DNA of 64,000 nucleotides from Bacillus sp. 7884-1 (GCF_002272245.1 NZ_NPDD01000069.1:1-64000); one strand, 5' to 3'; numbered from the stretch's first letter, positions 1 to 8,193 are shown. A program made the numbers and translations. The notes: generated from the letters alone by a model not told the origin.

Positions 1-112
1 AAACCAATGTCCTGCAGGAGGACGGGACAGGGGAGACCCCGCTTATCTCTTAGCGCCGAGGAGGCTTCCCGAAGCGCCTGGAGCAAAATCAACAGCCAAG
101 TTTAACAGAGCC
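1..112. repeat. GC-rich intergenic repeat fragment, truncated by window edge
   Basis: This stretch is clearly more GC-rich than everything around it, with short self-complementary words (GGGGAGACCCC, GGCTTCCCGAAGC) and no open frame of note. It resembles the dispersed GC-rich repeats seen between genes in many Bacillus-type genomes; that identification is from general knowledge and is not proven here. The 5' part is missing. Confidence 0.4.
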
Positions 113-121
113 AAAATTATA

Positions 122-159
122 AAAGGCACTTATCAGAAATAAAATTGATAAGTGCCTTT
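122..159 (-). terminator. Intrinsic terminator of the araR-linked ABC transporter operon
   Basis: A perfect 14-bp inverted repeat (AAAGGCACTTATCA at 122-135 and its complement at 146-159) with a 10-nt loop. Read on the minus strand it is followed by a T-rich stretch. It lies about 65 bp after the stop of the last permease gene. Confidence 0.75.
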
Positions 160-223
160 CTACATATTCTATTAACTTTATTAACTACGAATCAAAATTG
201 CACCTGCATATGATTTAGTTGTC

Positions 224-1111
224 TTAACCTTTTACACCTGAAATAGCAATTGATTCGATGATTTGCTTTTGGAAGACAATAAACACAATCAACATTGGCA
301 ATAACGCAATGACAGAAGCCGCCATAATTAACGGGTAATCACTTTGGATTGCATATGACGCGTTAAAGTTTGCAATAACTAGCTGCAGTGTTTGTTTTTC
401 TGGAGAATTCAAGTACAGGATTGGACCTAAGTAATCATTCCAAATTCCCATGAACCACAAGATTAACTGTGCAGCAACAGCAGGCTTAATCAACGGAAAG
501 ATAATTTTGTAAAAGATTTGAAAATAAGAGCACCCATCGATCTTTGCCGCTTCTATAATAGATGTAGGAATACTTGATAAATACTGACGTAAGAAGAAAA
601 TCATGAATATGTTACCAAACAATCCCGGAATGATTAATGGTAATAAACTATCAATCCATCCCACAGAAGAAAACATGATGAACTGTGGAATCATAATGAC
701 AGGATAGGGAATCATTACAGATGCAAATAATAGTAAAAATATTTTATTTTTTCCGCGGAACTGCAGCTTTGCAAAAGCAAAGGCAGCTAAGCTGGATGTA
801 AATGTTCCAATAATGGTCACCGATATCGCAACGATTAAGCTATTACTAATACCAGATAACAACGGCCCCATAGACCAGATTTCAGCATACTTAGCAAAAG
901 AGATCGTTTCAGGAATCCATACTGGAGGTAAGGCAAATACATCTTCTTTTGATTTAAGTGAAGTTGAAAACATCCATAACAGCGGTGCCACCATGAAGAT
1001 AGCTCCTACACTTAGAAAGGCAAAAACAAAGATACTTGTAATTCTATTTTTTTTCTTTTCAGACATTGGTTCTGCTTTAACTTTCTTTTTATCTGCAATT
1101 GCAACTTCCAT
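224..1111 (-). CDS. Carbohydrate ABC transporter permease, MalG/AraQ type
   Basis: Inner-membrane subunit of a CUT1-type sugar importer (binding-protein-dependent permease family). The 295-aa protein has a basic N-terminus, a first membrane helix at about 26-50 and further helices to the C-terminus. The ATPase-contact EAA loop reads EAAKIDG at about 187-193. The ATG start is preceded by AAAGGGG at a 9-nt spacing. It follows the partner permease with a 41-bp gap. No ATPase gene is present, so a shared MsmX-type ATPase is inferred, as for other Bacillus CUT1 systems. The substrate is not readable from the sequence; AraR control (see upstream) suggests an arabinose-containing oligosaccharide. 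Confidence 0.92.
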   Translation of the reverse strand: MEVAIADKKKVKAEPMSEKKKNRITSIFVFAFLSVGAIFMVAPLLWMFSTSLKSKEDVFALPPVWIPETISFAKYAEIWSMGPLLSGISNSLIVAISVTIIGTFTSSLAAFAFAKLQFRGKNKIFLLLFASVMIPYPVIMIPQFIMFSSVGWIDSLLPLIIPGLFGNIFMIFFLRQYLSSIPTSIIEAAKIDGCSYFQIFYKIIFPLIKPAVAAQLILWFMGIWNDYLGPILYLNSPEKQTLQLVIANFNASYAIQSDYPLIMAASVIALLPMLIVFIVFQKQIIESIAISGVKG

Positions 1112-1152
1112 TATTAAATGCCCCTTTCTATTACTCTGTTAATCATCTGTTA

Positions 1153-2043
1153 TTAATCCAATTCAAAGGATGATTTTTCATTTATCTTAAATTGGATTAG
1201 GGTAATAATAAAGATGAAAAGTCCCAGTATTAAGGCCATTGCAGACGCATAACCTAATTGGAAGTTACCAAATGCTTTTTGCCAAACATAAAATACAACG
1301 GATGCTGAACTATATTCAGGACCGCCTGTTGGTGTCATAACGTTAATCTCAGTAAAGATTTGGGCGCCGCCAATAATATTCGTGACAATAATAAAGAATG
1401 TTACTGGTTTCACCATTGGCAGTGTAATATGCCAAAACGCTTGAAATGCATTAGCACCGTCTAGTTTCGCTGCCTCATAAAATGATTTTGGTACGCTTTG
1501 CAGTGCTGCTAAGTATAGAAGCATCGTATAGCCTAGACCCTTCCAAACTGCCATGATAATTAATGCTGGTTTAACGGTAGAAGTATTTTGCAGCCAGTTT
1601 GGACCTTCAATTCCAAATAGAGCAAGGAACTGGTTTACTAACCCGTAATCCCCATTATAAGCCCACTGCCATAAAATAGAGATCGCAGCGATAGAAGATA
1701 CAACTGGAATATAGTATAGCACCCTAAATGTATTCGTTCCTGGAATTCCTCGGTTTAATGCAAGAGCAAGCAATAATGCCAGCACAATACCAATCGGAAT
1801 TCCCAGCATCATATAAATAGTGTTAAACATAGACTTATAGAAATACTCATCTTGGAATACATTAATAAAGTTTTCTAGTCCAATAAAGTTCATTTGTCCT
1901 AGACCGTCCCAGTCAGTAAAAGCACCATAGATAGAATAAATGAGGGGAGCCATAGCAAATATGAGGAATCCTATGACAGGTGCTGCAATGAAAAAATAGG
2001 CGTTTCTTTGTTCTGTCCGATACAGTTTGGACGTAGCTTTCAT
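1153..2043 (-). CDS. Carbohydrate ABC transporter permease, MalF/AraP type
   Basis: Second membrane subunit of the same CUT1 importer. The 296-aa protein has six predicted helices starting at about residue 15, and its EAA loop is EAAKLDG at about 190-196. It starts with ATG behind a GGGTGAGG ribosome site. It lies between the binding protein (148-bp gap holding a hairpin) and the MalG-type permease (41-bp gap), the usual order binding protein-MalF-MalG. It would be transcribed from the AraR/CcpA-controlled promoter upstream of the binding-protein gene. Confidence 0.92.
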   Translation of the reverse strand: MKATSKLYRTEQRNAYFFIAAPVIGFLIFAMAPLIYSIYGAFTDWDGLGQMNFIGLENFINVFQDEYFYKSMFNTIYMMLGIPIGIVLALLLALALNRGIPGTNTFRVLYYIPVVSSIAAISILWQWAYNGDYGLVNQFLALFGIEGPNWLQNTSTVKPALIIMAVWKGLGYTMLLYLAALQSVPKSFYEAAKLDGANAFQAFWHITLPMVKPVTFFIIVTNIIGGAQIFTEINVMTPTGGPEYSSASVVFYVWQKAFGNFQLGYASAMALILGLFIFIITLIQFKINEKSSFELD

Positions 2044-2124
2044 CTTACCTCACCCTTTCAAAACATGAATGAACATTTCCCTATTTCTAAATTTCTTTTT
2101 ATAAAAAATTTAGATAAAAGGAAT

Positions 2125-2162
2125 AAATGGTGCTAGCAGATTTCTTAAAACTAGCACCATTT
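2125..2162 (-). terminator. Intra-operon hairpin between binding protein and permease genes
   Basis: A perfect 12-bp inverted repeat, AAATGGTGCTAG (2125-2136) with its complement at 2151-2162, in the gap between the binding-protein stop and the first permease start. On the minus strand it is followed by loosely T-rich sequence without a clean U-run. It may act as a partial terminator or 3'-end stabiliser giving more binding protein than permease, a known arrangement in importer operons; this function is inferred. Confidence 0.55.
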
Positions 2163-2191
2163 ACACTATGTCAGAGCATCAATTTATTTTA

Positions 2192-3556
2192 TTACTTAGA
2201 AGATTTCTTTTCTTGCTCGATTGCAGCATCTAATAATTTTTGCATCTTAGGTTGAGCTTCTTTCACGTATTCTTCAGCTGTCATCTTTCCATCAAGAACT
2301 GGCTGGATATTCTTAAAGAATTCATCATACCATTCAGCTGTGTAAGTCTTTTCAGCAGGGAATCCACGTCCATAATCATTGATAATATCTAAGAACTCTT
2401 GCTTATTTGCAGGTTTAATAGATGTATCAGCAGCCCATTCTTCTGCAACTGTTACGCTGTTTGGCAATTGAACTTGAGCGTCTACTAATGCTTGTTGTCC
2501 TTCTTGGTCAGCAGATAGGTACATTGCTAACTCAGCAGCTGCTTCTGCATTTTTCGTTGTAGCTCCTACACCGATACCTAATGATCCAACCCAAGCAGCA
2601 GGTTTACCTGTTTTACCAGCAGGCCATGGAATTAAATCATATTCAAACTTTAATTGTTCTGCATATGTTGCCATATCCCAAGGTCCAACAGGGAAAAATG
2701 CTAATTCGCCTTTCATCCATCTTTGGTACGTATCTAGTGTTTGTGCTTCTGCAATAGAAGGAGTGATTTCGTATTTATTTTGTTGATCTGCAAACCATTG
2801 TACCGCTTCAGCAAATTCAGGAGTATCAATCGTTACTTTTGTGCCAGTTTCATCAATCCAGTCTGCACCATTACTCCAAGCAATTGGCTGTAATGCCCAT
2901 TGAATGTTAAATCCAGCACCAAATTGATCATTTTTTCCATCGCCGTTTTTATCTTTTGTTAATTTTTGTGCTACTTCAATGAATTGCTCCAATGAATAAG
3001 GCTTATCTTTGTCAGGAAGTGGAATTCCTGCTTCTTCAAACATTGTTTTGTTGTAACCTAATGCAAATGGACCTAAGTCTTTTGGCAATCCGTAAATTGC
3101 ACCTTCACCAAGTGTTTCGCCATCAAAGCGATATTTTGCGATACCTTTTTCCCAAATATCGTCGATTTTAACATCTTCTGACCCTTCAACGAATTCAGTA
3201 ATATCTTTTAATACACCAGAGTTAACATATGCTTTAACTTGAGCTGGGTTATAGAAGAAAACATCTGGAATCTTCTTACCAGCAATCGCTGCTTTTAACT
3301 TCGTATCATATTGATCTGGAGCAACTTGAACCAATGTAACTTTAACATCTGGATGTGACTTTTCAAATCTTTTTACAGTAGCTGTATAAGCTTCAAGTTC
3401 TTTAGGCTGACCTCTAAACATAAATGTAATGGCTGTTTTTCCGTCCTTAGTCTTACCTGAGGTGCTTTCCTTGCTAGCACAACCACTAAGAATAGTACTG
3501 ATAATCAATAATACAAGCAGCGTCATAACTCCGAATTTTTTAGATATTTTAAACAA
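2192..3556 (-). CDS. Sugar ABC transporter substrate-binding lipoprotein
   Basis: Extracellular solute-binding protein (family 1 type, 454 aa) that captures the sugar for the two permeases downstream. The N-terminus is a lipoprotein signal: basic start, hydrophobic core 8-22 and lipobox LSGC with the acylated Cys at 26. A TTG start is chosen because GGAGGG lies 6 nt ahead. Opposite in orientation to araR, with a 452-bp gap holding operators and cre-like sites, so arabinose-type induction and catabolite repression are likely. It does not look like AraN itself beyond the family fold, so the exact ligand is open. Confidence 0.93.
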   Translation of the reverse strand: MFKISKKFGVMTLLVLLIISTILSGCASKESTSGKTKDGKTAITFMFRGQPKELEAYTATVKRFEKSHPDVKVTLVQVAPDQYDTKLKAAIAGKKIPDVFFYNPAQVKAYVNSGVLKDITEFVEGSEDVKIDDIWEKGIAKYRFDGETLGEGAIYGLPKDLGPFALGYNKTMFEEAGIPLPDKDKPYSLEQFIEVAQKLTKDKNGDGKNDQFGAGFNIQWALQPIAWSNGADWIDETGTKVTIDTPEFAEAVQWFADQQNKYEITPSIAEAQTLDTYQRWMKGELAFFPVGPWDMATYAEQLKFEYDLIPWPAGKTGKPAAWVGSLGIGVGATTKNAEAAAELAMYLSADQEGQQALVDAQVQLPNSVTVAEEWAADTSIKPANKQEFLDIINDYGRGFPAEKTYTAEWYDEFFKNIQPVLDGKMTAEEYVKEAQPKMQKLLDAAIEQEKKSSK

Positions 3557-3617
3557 TTGAATCCCTCCACAAACTATTTTATAATTTCTTAAGAATAAAA
3601 CAATTTCGTGAAAACCT

Positions 3618-3633
3618 TTGAAAGCGTAACCAC
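3618..3633. promoter_or_regulatory. cre-like site (CcpA), near the binding-protein gene
   Basis: TTGAAAGCGTAACCAC fits the catabolite-responsive element consensus WTGNNARCGNWWWCAW with two mismatches. It lies between the candidate promoter and the start of the binding-protein gene, where CcpA binding would block transcription. Confidence 0.6.
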
Positions 3634-3651
3634 TTTTTTAAAAAAAATGAA

Positions 3652-3685
3652 AGTATAAGTTACCGGATTTTATATGTACGTACAT
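3652..3685 (-). promoter_or_regulatory. Candidate promoter of the transporter operon overlapping an AraR operator
   Basis: On the minus strand TATACT (3652-3657) could be a -10 box, with the -35 position falling on the palindrome ATGTACGTACAT (3674-3685). That palindrome matches the core of the AraR operator (GTNCGTAC). The overlap of operator and -35 region fits direct repression by AraR. The -35 hexamer itself is poor, so the exact promoter is uncertain while the operator is a strong match. Confidence 0.6.
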
Positions 3686-3783
3686 GTTGAATGATTACAT
3701 TTAAGACCCCCTAGACTCTATTTTTCATAAACGCCATAATAGAAATACCTTCTATTTTTCAAAAGTTGTACTTCTATGAAACT

Positions 3784-3799
3784 TTGAAAGCGTATTCTC
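3784..3799. promoter_or_regulatory. Second cre-like site in the araR intergenic region
   Basis: TTGAAAGCGTATTCTC matches the cre consensus through the conserved TG..ARCG..WWWC core, failing only in the last two positions. It lies mid-way between the two divergent genes. Confidence 0.6.
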
Positions 3800-3822
3800 T
3801 ATACTTCAAATAATAATATGCC

Positions 3823-3836
3823 TGTTCGTACATGTC
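3823..3836. promoter_or_regulatory. AraR-type operator 2
   Basis: The core TGTTCGTACATG fits the AraR half-palindrome pattern GTNCGTAC. It is one of four such sites in the araR/transporter intergenic region. Confidence 0.6.
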
Positions 3837-3863
3837 AATCGCTTTTATTAAAAATTTTTATTT

Positions 3864-3877
3864 ATGTCCGTACGTGT
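3864..3877. promoter_or_regulatory. AraR-type operator 3
   Basis: ATGTCCGTACGTGT contains GTCCGTAC, the AraR operator core. It lies about 41 bp (four helical turns) from operator 2, a spacing compatible with cooperative binding on one DNA face. Confidence 0.6.
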
Positions 3878-3957
3878 TTAACAATAACTTTATCCGTGTA
3901 TAATTTAACCATAGCAAATAATTATTCTATTTGATAATATAAGACTATACATTATTC

Positions 3958-3971
3958 GTTGTACGTATAAC
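3958..3971. promoter_or_regulatory. AraR-type operator 4, next to the araR start
   Basis: GTTGTACGTATAAC is a near-perfect palindrome around GTACGTA, 38 bp before the araR start codon. Its position fits autoregulation of araR. Confidence 0.6.
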
Positions 3972-4008
3972 TTAACAATTTAGTATACAAGTTGAAAGTG
4001 GTGAAACC

Positions 4009-5133
4009 GTGGCACAAAAAACCAAGTATAATATGGTAAAAGAGAAAATAACAGAATGGATCACTAGTGGAATCGTCAAACCAGGTGAAAAAATCTATTC
4101 CGAAAATGAACTTGTTAAAATGTTTGGTGTCTCTAGACACACCGTTCGCCAGGCTGTTGGAGATTTAGTTCACGAAGGATGGCTCTATCGTGAACAAGGA
4201 GCAGGGACGTTCTGTTCATTAAAAAAAGAACCCGTCGAGCCTCAGGTTCAAATCTCAAATGGAAATGGGAAAAATATTGGTGTAATAACAACCTATATTT
4301 CAGATTATATCTTCCCTTCTATTATTAAAGGTATTGAGTCCTATTTAACAACCCAGGGATATTCCTTAACATTTGCATGTACAGACAATGATGTAGAAAA
4401 AGAGAAACAATGCCTGCAAACAATGTTGAGCAGAAATATTAATGGGCTAATTGTTGAACCAACAAAAAGCAGCAATTATAATCCTAATATTAGTTACTAT
4501 TTAGAACTAGAACAAAACAATACCCCTTATCTAATGATTAACCAATACTATTCACAGCTGATGCCGCCTCATATTATTATGAATGATGAGCATGGCGGCT
4601 TTATTGCTACGGAACATTTAATTAAATTAGGCCACCAAAAGATAATAGGGATTTTCAAAACGGATGACCTTCAAGGGGTTAACCGGATGCAAGGCTTTAT
4701 CCGGGCTTTTAGAGAGCACGGAATAACGTTCTTTCCAGATATGGTTATTACCTATACAACAGAAGATCAGCATAGCAAAATAGTAGAACAATTAAAGCAT
4801 TTTTATACTAATGAAAAAATGCCTACAGCCATTGTGTGCTATAATGACCAATCAGCATTAAGTGTTATTGAAATGTTAAGAGGCCTTGATTTGAGCGTCC
4901 CAGAGGATGTTTCCATTGTTGGGTATGATGACTCCTTCTTAGCAGAGGCAACCGAGGTAAAATTAACATCTGTTTCCCACCCGAAAATGGAGATGGGTAT
5001 TGAAGCTGCGAAGTGGATTGTTTCAGCAGTCGAAGGGCACAGCAGCAGTAATCCACAGTCTATCATATACGAACCAGAGTTGATTATACGAAATTCTACT
5101 GCAGAAGTGAAAAAGCCGAACTTAGTTAGTTAA
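4009..5133 (+). CDS. araR: Arabinose-responsive transcriptional repressor AraR
   Basis: A 374-aa repressor with the two-part AraR build: a GntR-type winged helix at about 1-70 (recognition region SRHTVRQAVGDLV) and a LacI/periplasmic-binding-type effector domain at about 83-365. The effector domain carries stretches I recognise from B. subtilis AraR (TYISDYIFPSII, GLIVEPTKS, VGYDDS, EPELIIR). AraR binds GTNCGTAC-type operators and is released by L-arabinose; four such sites lie directly upstream. The GTG start at 4009 is the first codon in frame with family homology, behind a weak GAAAGTGGTG. It is divergent from the sugar importer that it very likely controls; araABD are not in this window. 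Confidence 0.93.
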   Translation: MAQKTKYNMVKEKITEWITSGIVKPGEKIYSENELVKMFGVSRHTVRQAVGDLVHEGWLYREQGAGTFCSLKKEPVEPQVQISNGNGKNIGVITTYISDYIFPSIIKGIESYLTTQGYSLTFACTDNDVEKEKQCLQTMLSRNINGLIVEPTKSSNYNPNISYYLELEQNNTPYLMINQYYSQLMPPHIIMNDEHGGFIATEHLIKLGHQKIIGIFKTDDLQGVNRMQGFIRAFREHGITFFPDMVITYTTEDQHSKIVEQLKHFYTNEKMPTAIVCYNDQSALSVIEMLRGLDLSVPEDVSIVGYDDSFLAEATEVKLTSVSHPKMEMGIEAAKWIVSAVEGHSSSNPQSIIYEPELIIRNSTAEVKKPNLVS

Positions 5134-5164
5134 TACCCCTTCAATTAGTTTACTTTCTAAACAA

Positions 5165-5200
5165 AATTAAACACCCTATTAGGTAACGGGGTGTTTAATT
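5165..5200 (+). terminator. Terminator after araR
   Basis: A 12-bp inverted repeat, AATTAAACACCC (5165-5176) and its complement (5189-5200), whose distal arm is itself T-rich. It separates araR from the DUF624 gene that starts just beyond. Confidence 0.7.
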
Positions 5201-5231
5201 TACATCTTTGATGAGGAAACATGGTGAGAAT

Positions 5232-5822
5232 ATGAAACAGTTATTCAAAGTACTTGAGTTTGTAACCGCTTTTTTTCAATTAAATATCCTCTGGTTGTTA
5301 TTTTGTCTGCCGGTCATTACGATTTTCCCTGCTTCCGTTGCTATGTTCTGTGTCATTCGCCAATGGATTTTGCATAAAGACTACAGTGTCTTTCGTTCCT
5401 TTTTTCAATATTTCAAAGAGAACTTTAAACAAAGTTTTATCTTAGGGATAATCTGGATTGTTTTTGCCGGAGTGTTTTATCTTGATTTTATGTTAATTAA
5501 AAATCTCGGTACTTTCCAGTATATTCTCTTACCGGTTTTGTCTTTAATCGGTATCGTCATTCTATTCATTACTATTTTTATTTTTTCAACCATAGCCAAT
5601 TATAATGTCAATTGGCTGACTGCTATAAAGAACTCTCTGTTCTTTTCAGTCAGATATTTCTTTGTAACTCTGTCTGTAATTGTTTTATTTGTTTTGATGG
5701 TATTGATTCTATATACTTGGTCCGTTACTTTTCTATTTATTTTCTGTGTTTTTGCCTATTGCAATTACTATTTGTGTCATCTTGTCTTTAATAAAATTCA
5801 ACCAGCCCAGTCTCCAAATTGA
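5232..5822 (+). CDS. DUF624 (YesL-like) integral membrane protein
   Basis: Membrane protein of about 196 aa with around five predicted helices. It shows the family signature near the N-terminus (LLFCLPVITIFPASVAMF). DUF624/YesL proteins usually sit beside CUT1 sugar importers and glycan-degrading genes; their biochemical role is not established. The ATG at 5232 is chosen because homology starts at MKQLF; GGTGAG lies only 3 nt before it, so a TTG/ATG start at 5208-5211 is possible. A decayed copy of the 3' half of this gene lies near 42.0 kb, and a second intact family member is at 62.8 kb. Confidence 0.85.
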   Translation: MKQLFKVLEFVTAFFQLNILWLLFCLPVITIFPASVAMFCVIRQWILHKDYSVFRSFFQYFKENFKQSFILGIIWIVFAGVFYLDFMLIKNLGTFQYILLPVLSLIGIVILFITIFIFSTIANYNVNWLTAIKNSLFFSVRYFFVTLSVIVLFVLMVLILYTWSVTFLFIFCVFAYCNYYLCHLVFNKIQPAQSPN

Positions 5823-5845
5823 TTCAACATTTTTATACTTAAAAG

Positions 5846-5874
5846 AAAAAATGCCCATTTTATGGGCATTTTTT
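5846..5874 (+). terminator. Strong intrinsic terminator after the DUF624 gene
   Basis: Inverted repeat AAAAAATGCCCAT (5846-5858) and ATGGGCATTTTTT (5862-5874) with a 3-nt loop and a T-run. By symmetry it may also stop minus-strand transcripts from the small SinI-like gene. Confidence 0.85.
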
Positions 5875-5953
5875 GTGTTCATATTTCATTAAATCCTTAT
5901 TGCAACGTTCATGCAAGATTTGGTATGTAGGTAAATATCGAAGGAGGACATAA

Positions 5954-6082
5954 TTATGTGTTAGAAGGATCTTTTAGGAAGTCCTTAATTTCATTGATAG
6001 TAATTCCTAAATTTTGAGCTTCTAAAATGAGGTCTAGCCATTCCTTATCTAATTCTTTTTGATTTAATAGAGGTGTTAACAT
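5954..6082 (-). CDS. sinI: SinI-like antirepressor peptide (42 aa)
   Basis: A small gene that reads MLTPLLNQKELDKEW at the start and then matches the SinI/SinR dimerisation domain. The segment LDKEWLDLILEAQNLGITIN aligns residue by residue with the SinI helix (LDQEWVELMVEAKE...) and with the C-terminal domain of the SinR homologue at 29.3 kb. SinI family peptides bind SinR as heterodimers and release it from matrix-gene operators. The ATG has GGGGGA about 12 nt upstream. It stands alone, not next to sinR, and its 5' leader is a c-di-GMP-I riboswitch. SinI in B. subtilis is 57 aa; this version lacks the tail after the helical hairpin. Confidence 0.82.
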   Translation of the reverse strand: MLTPLLNQKELDKEWLDLILEAQNLGITINEIKDFLKDPSNT

Positions 6083-6111
6083 AGTACTAGGTGTCCCCCT
6101 AAAATATTAGT

Positions 6112-6190
6112 TTTTAAGTAGCTCAGCTTCATTGTTTAGCACTTTAGACCCGTAGCTTTGCATCCCATTTCGAGAGGTTTGCCTTTATCT
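6112..6190 (-). ncRNA. Cyclic-di-GMP-I (GEMM-I) riboswitch aptamer
   Basis: On the minus strand the leader shows the conserved GEMM-I elements in order: GGCAAACC (rc of 6176-6183), a CUCGAAAUGGG hairpin with a GAAA tetraloop, the invariant GAUGCAAAGC, then UACGGGUCUAAAG (tetraloop receptor and second stem) and the closing AUGAAGCUGAGCUACUU. These match the class consensus GGCAAACC...GACGCAAAGCCACGGGUCUAA...AUGAUAGCCGGGUUGCC. The first stem is short and imperfect. No U-tailed terminator lies between aptamer and start codon (about 30 nt), so control at the ribosome binding site is more likely than attenuation. The only gene in position is the SinI-like ORF. Confidence 0.9.
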
Positions 6191-6367
6191 GTATAACGTT
6201 ATAAAGTTCATAAGAAAATAGTACCACATTTATTCTATATATCGAACATAAAAGATTCTAAAAATTACGACATTTTTTTATGCTTTTTTAATAAAACTGT
6301 TACCAATTTGAACAAAGGAATACACAAGTGTAAAATAAAATGATGATATTTCATTGAAGGAGTTTAA

Positions 6368-7429
6368 ATGATGACTGAAAAAAAACATTTCACGGGTTAT
6401 ATTGGAACCTACACAAAAGGCGAAAGCGAGGGAATCTATTCCTTCACACTAGACACGGATGAAAGGAAGATCGTTGACGTTAAAGTTGCAGCTAGGTTAG
6501 ATAACCCAACCTACCTAACAATTAGTTCCAATAATCGTTACCTTTACTCAGTTGTAAAAGAAGGAGGACAAGGAGGATTAGCCGCTTTTTCTATTAATGA
6601 AAATGGTGAGTTAACAGCAATAAACAGCCAATTCTCTGAAGGATCACCACCTTGTCATGTAAGTGTAGACACTAAAAACAACTATGTTTTTAGCGCTAAT
6701 TATCATAAAGGAACGGTAGAATCCTCTTTGCTTAATCAGGAAGACGGCTCCGTACAACCTGCTGTGTCGATCCTTAAACATGAGGGTTCAGGACCGGATC
6801 CACGACAGGAAAAAGCTCATACCCATTATGCAGGATTAACACCTGATGAAAAATATTTAGCAGCTGTTGAACTGGGTATTGATGCCCTGATTACTTATAA
6901 AGTAAAAGACGATGGCACACTTGAAAAAGTAAACCTTCTTCCTTTAAAAGCTGGCAGTGGTCCGAGGCACCTTGCTTTTCATCCCAATGGCAAATATGCT
7001 TATATTATGACTGAGTTCAGTTCTGAGGTAATTACGTTAAACTATCATCCGGAAAACGGTCATTTTACTGAAATACAATATATTTCTACTCTGCCGGAGG
7101 ATTTTACAGAAAATAACCAAGGAAGTGCCATTCATATTTCAGCGGACGGTCGTTTTGTTTATGCTGGCAACCGTGGTCATAACAGTATTGCTCTATTTCA
7201 AATCAATCAAGATTCCGGTGAACTAAGCTTTGTGGAGCACACTTCAACAGAGGGGGATTGGCCAAGGGATTTTGAGATTGATCCTTCTGAAAAATTCATT
7301 GTTGCTTCTAATCAAGAATCCAGCAATATAGTTTTATATTCAAGAGATGAAAGCACCGGGAGATTAACTCTGTTAGAATCTGATATAAAGGTACCACACC
7401 CGGTTTGTGTTAAGTTTTTTGGAAATTAG
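6368..7429 (+). CDS. pgl: 6-phosphogluconolactonase, seven-bladed propeller type
   Basis: A 353-aa cytoplasmic lactonase of the Pgl/YkgB beta-propeller family, hydrolysing 6-phosphogluconolactone in the oxidative pentose phosphate pathway. Family landmarks are YIGTYTKGESEGIY at the start, HTHYAG near residue 155, GSGPRHLAFHP in the middle and a late GDWPRDFEIDP. The ATG is preceded by GAAGGAG at 5 nt. Length matches the family (about 350). The DUF421 gene follows by 27 bp and may be cotranscribed. A decayed copy of its 3' end is fused to DUF624 remnants near 42.2 kb. Confidence 0.9.
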   Translation: MMTEKKHFTGYIGTYTKGESEGIYSFTLDTDERKIVDVKVAARLDNPTYLTISSNNRYLYSVVKEGGQGGLAAFSINENGELTAINSQFSEGSPPCHVSVDTKNNYVFSANYHKGTVESSLLNQEDGSVQPAVSILKHEGSGPDPRQEKAHTHYAGLTPDEKYLAAVELGIDALITYKVKDDGTLEKVNLLPLKAGSGPRHLAFHPNGKYAYIMTEFSSEVITLNYHPENGHFTEIQYISTLPEDFTENNQGSAIHISADGRFVYAGNRGHNSIALFQINQDSGELSFVEHTSTEGDWPRDFEIDPSEKFIVASNQESSNIVLYSRDESTGRLTLLESDIKVPHPVCVKFFGN

Positions 7430-7456
7430 ACTTAACTAATAAAGGATGTGTCTTCG

Positions 7457-8161
7457 ATGAATTTCTTTAATAGTCAGGAATCCTTAACGACAATAGAGTG
7501 GGTTCTACGTGCTATTGTTGCCTATTTCTTTTTGATAATTGTAGCAAAAGCAATGGGGCAGCGTTCCATTGCTCAGCTCAGATTGATTGATTTCGCTATT
7601 GCTTTGATAATTGGGAACATCCTTGCCCACCCATTGTCAGATGAACACCTTGGACTTAAGGGTTCTATTACAACCACAGTGGTACTGGTGCTATTGTATA
7701 TTGGCAGTGTCTATACTATATTAAAATTCCCACGAATAAGAAACCTAATTACTCCTCCACCTATTACACTTGTTAAAGACGGAGAGATTATTTCTAAAGG
7801 TTTGAAAAAAGCAAGAATATCAATCGATATTTTATTAGAAGAATTACGGGAAGAGAAAGTAGAAGATGTTAAAAAAGTTGCACTGGCATTATGGGAAGCC
7901 GATGGGAAGGTTTCTGTTTTTTTGGATCCAAAATACGAAGCACTCACCCCATCAACCTATAACTTTGTTACCGAACCCTTTGACCTCCCTAAGACCATAA
8001 TTAAAGAAGGCAAAATTGAACTACATGAGCTCCGACAACTGAATAAGGATGAAGGGTGGCTCATAAACACACTAAGGAGTCAGTATCAGACTGAAGTAGG
8101 TAATGTATTATTTGCAACAATCGACCGTAAAAATAACCTTTCCCTTTTTTTATACCACTAA
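7457..8161 (+). CDS. DUF421 (YetF/YrbG-like) membrane protein
   Basis: About 234 aa: three N-terminal membrane helices (residues about 16-100), with the family motif AKAMGQRSIAQL after the first helix, then a cytoplasmic domain (from about 100) with PPPITLVKDGEI. YetF-type proteins occur in the membranes of many Bacilli; function is poorly known, with a spore-related role shown for some homologues. The ATG at 7457 is preferred: AAAGGA sits 10 nt ahead, while a GTG at 7448 would be only 1 nt from it. Confidence 0.87.
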   Translation: MNFFNSQESLTTIEWVLRAIVAYFFLIIVAKAMGQRSIAQLRLIDFAIALIIGNILAHPLSDEHLGLKGSITTTVVLVLLYIGSVYTILKFPRIRNLITPPPITLVKDGEIISKGLKKARISIDILLEELREEKVEDVKKVALALWEADGKVSVFLDPKYEALTPSTYNFVTEPFDLPKTIIKEGKIELHELRQLNKDEGWLINTLRSQYQTEVGNVLFATIDRKNNLSLFLYH

Positions 8162-8170
8162 TGGTGAAGA

Positions 8171-8193
8171 GGGTGTCTCTTTTAGAGACACCC
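8171..8193. terminator. Bidirectional hairpin between convergent genes
   Basis: A 10-bp perfect stem GGGTGTCTCT/AGAGACACCC with a 3-nt loop between the convergent DUF421 gene and the end of the eps cluster. T-tracts are weak on both sides, but the position makes a shared terminator likely. Confidence 0.7.

Noticed and set aside
813-1142. Plus-strand open frame of 109 codons opposite the first permease gene
   Set aside because: It is antisense to a well-supported transporter gene, has no ribosome site and no recognisable domain.
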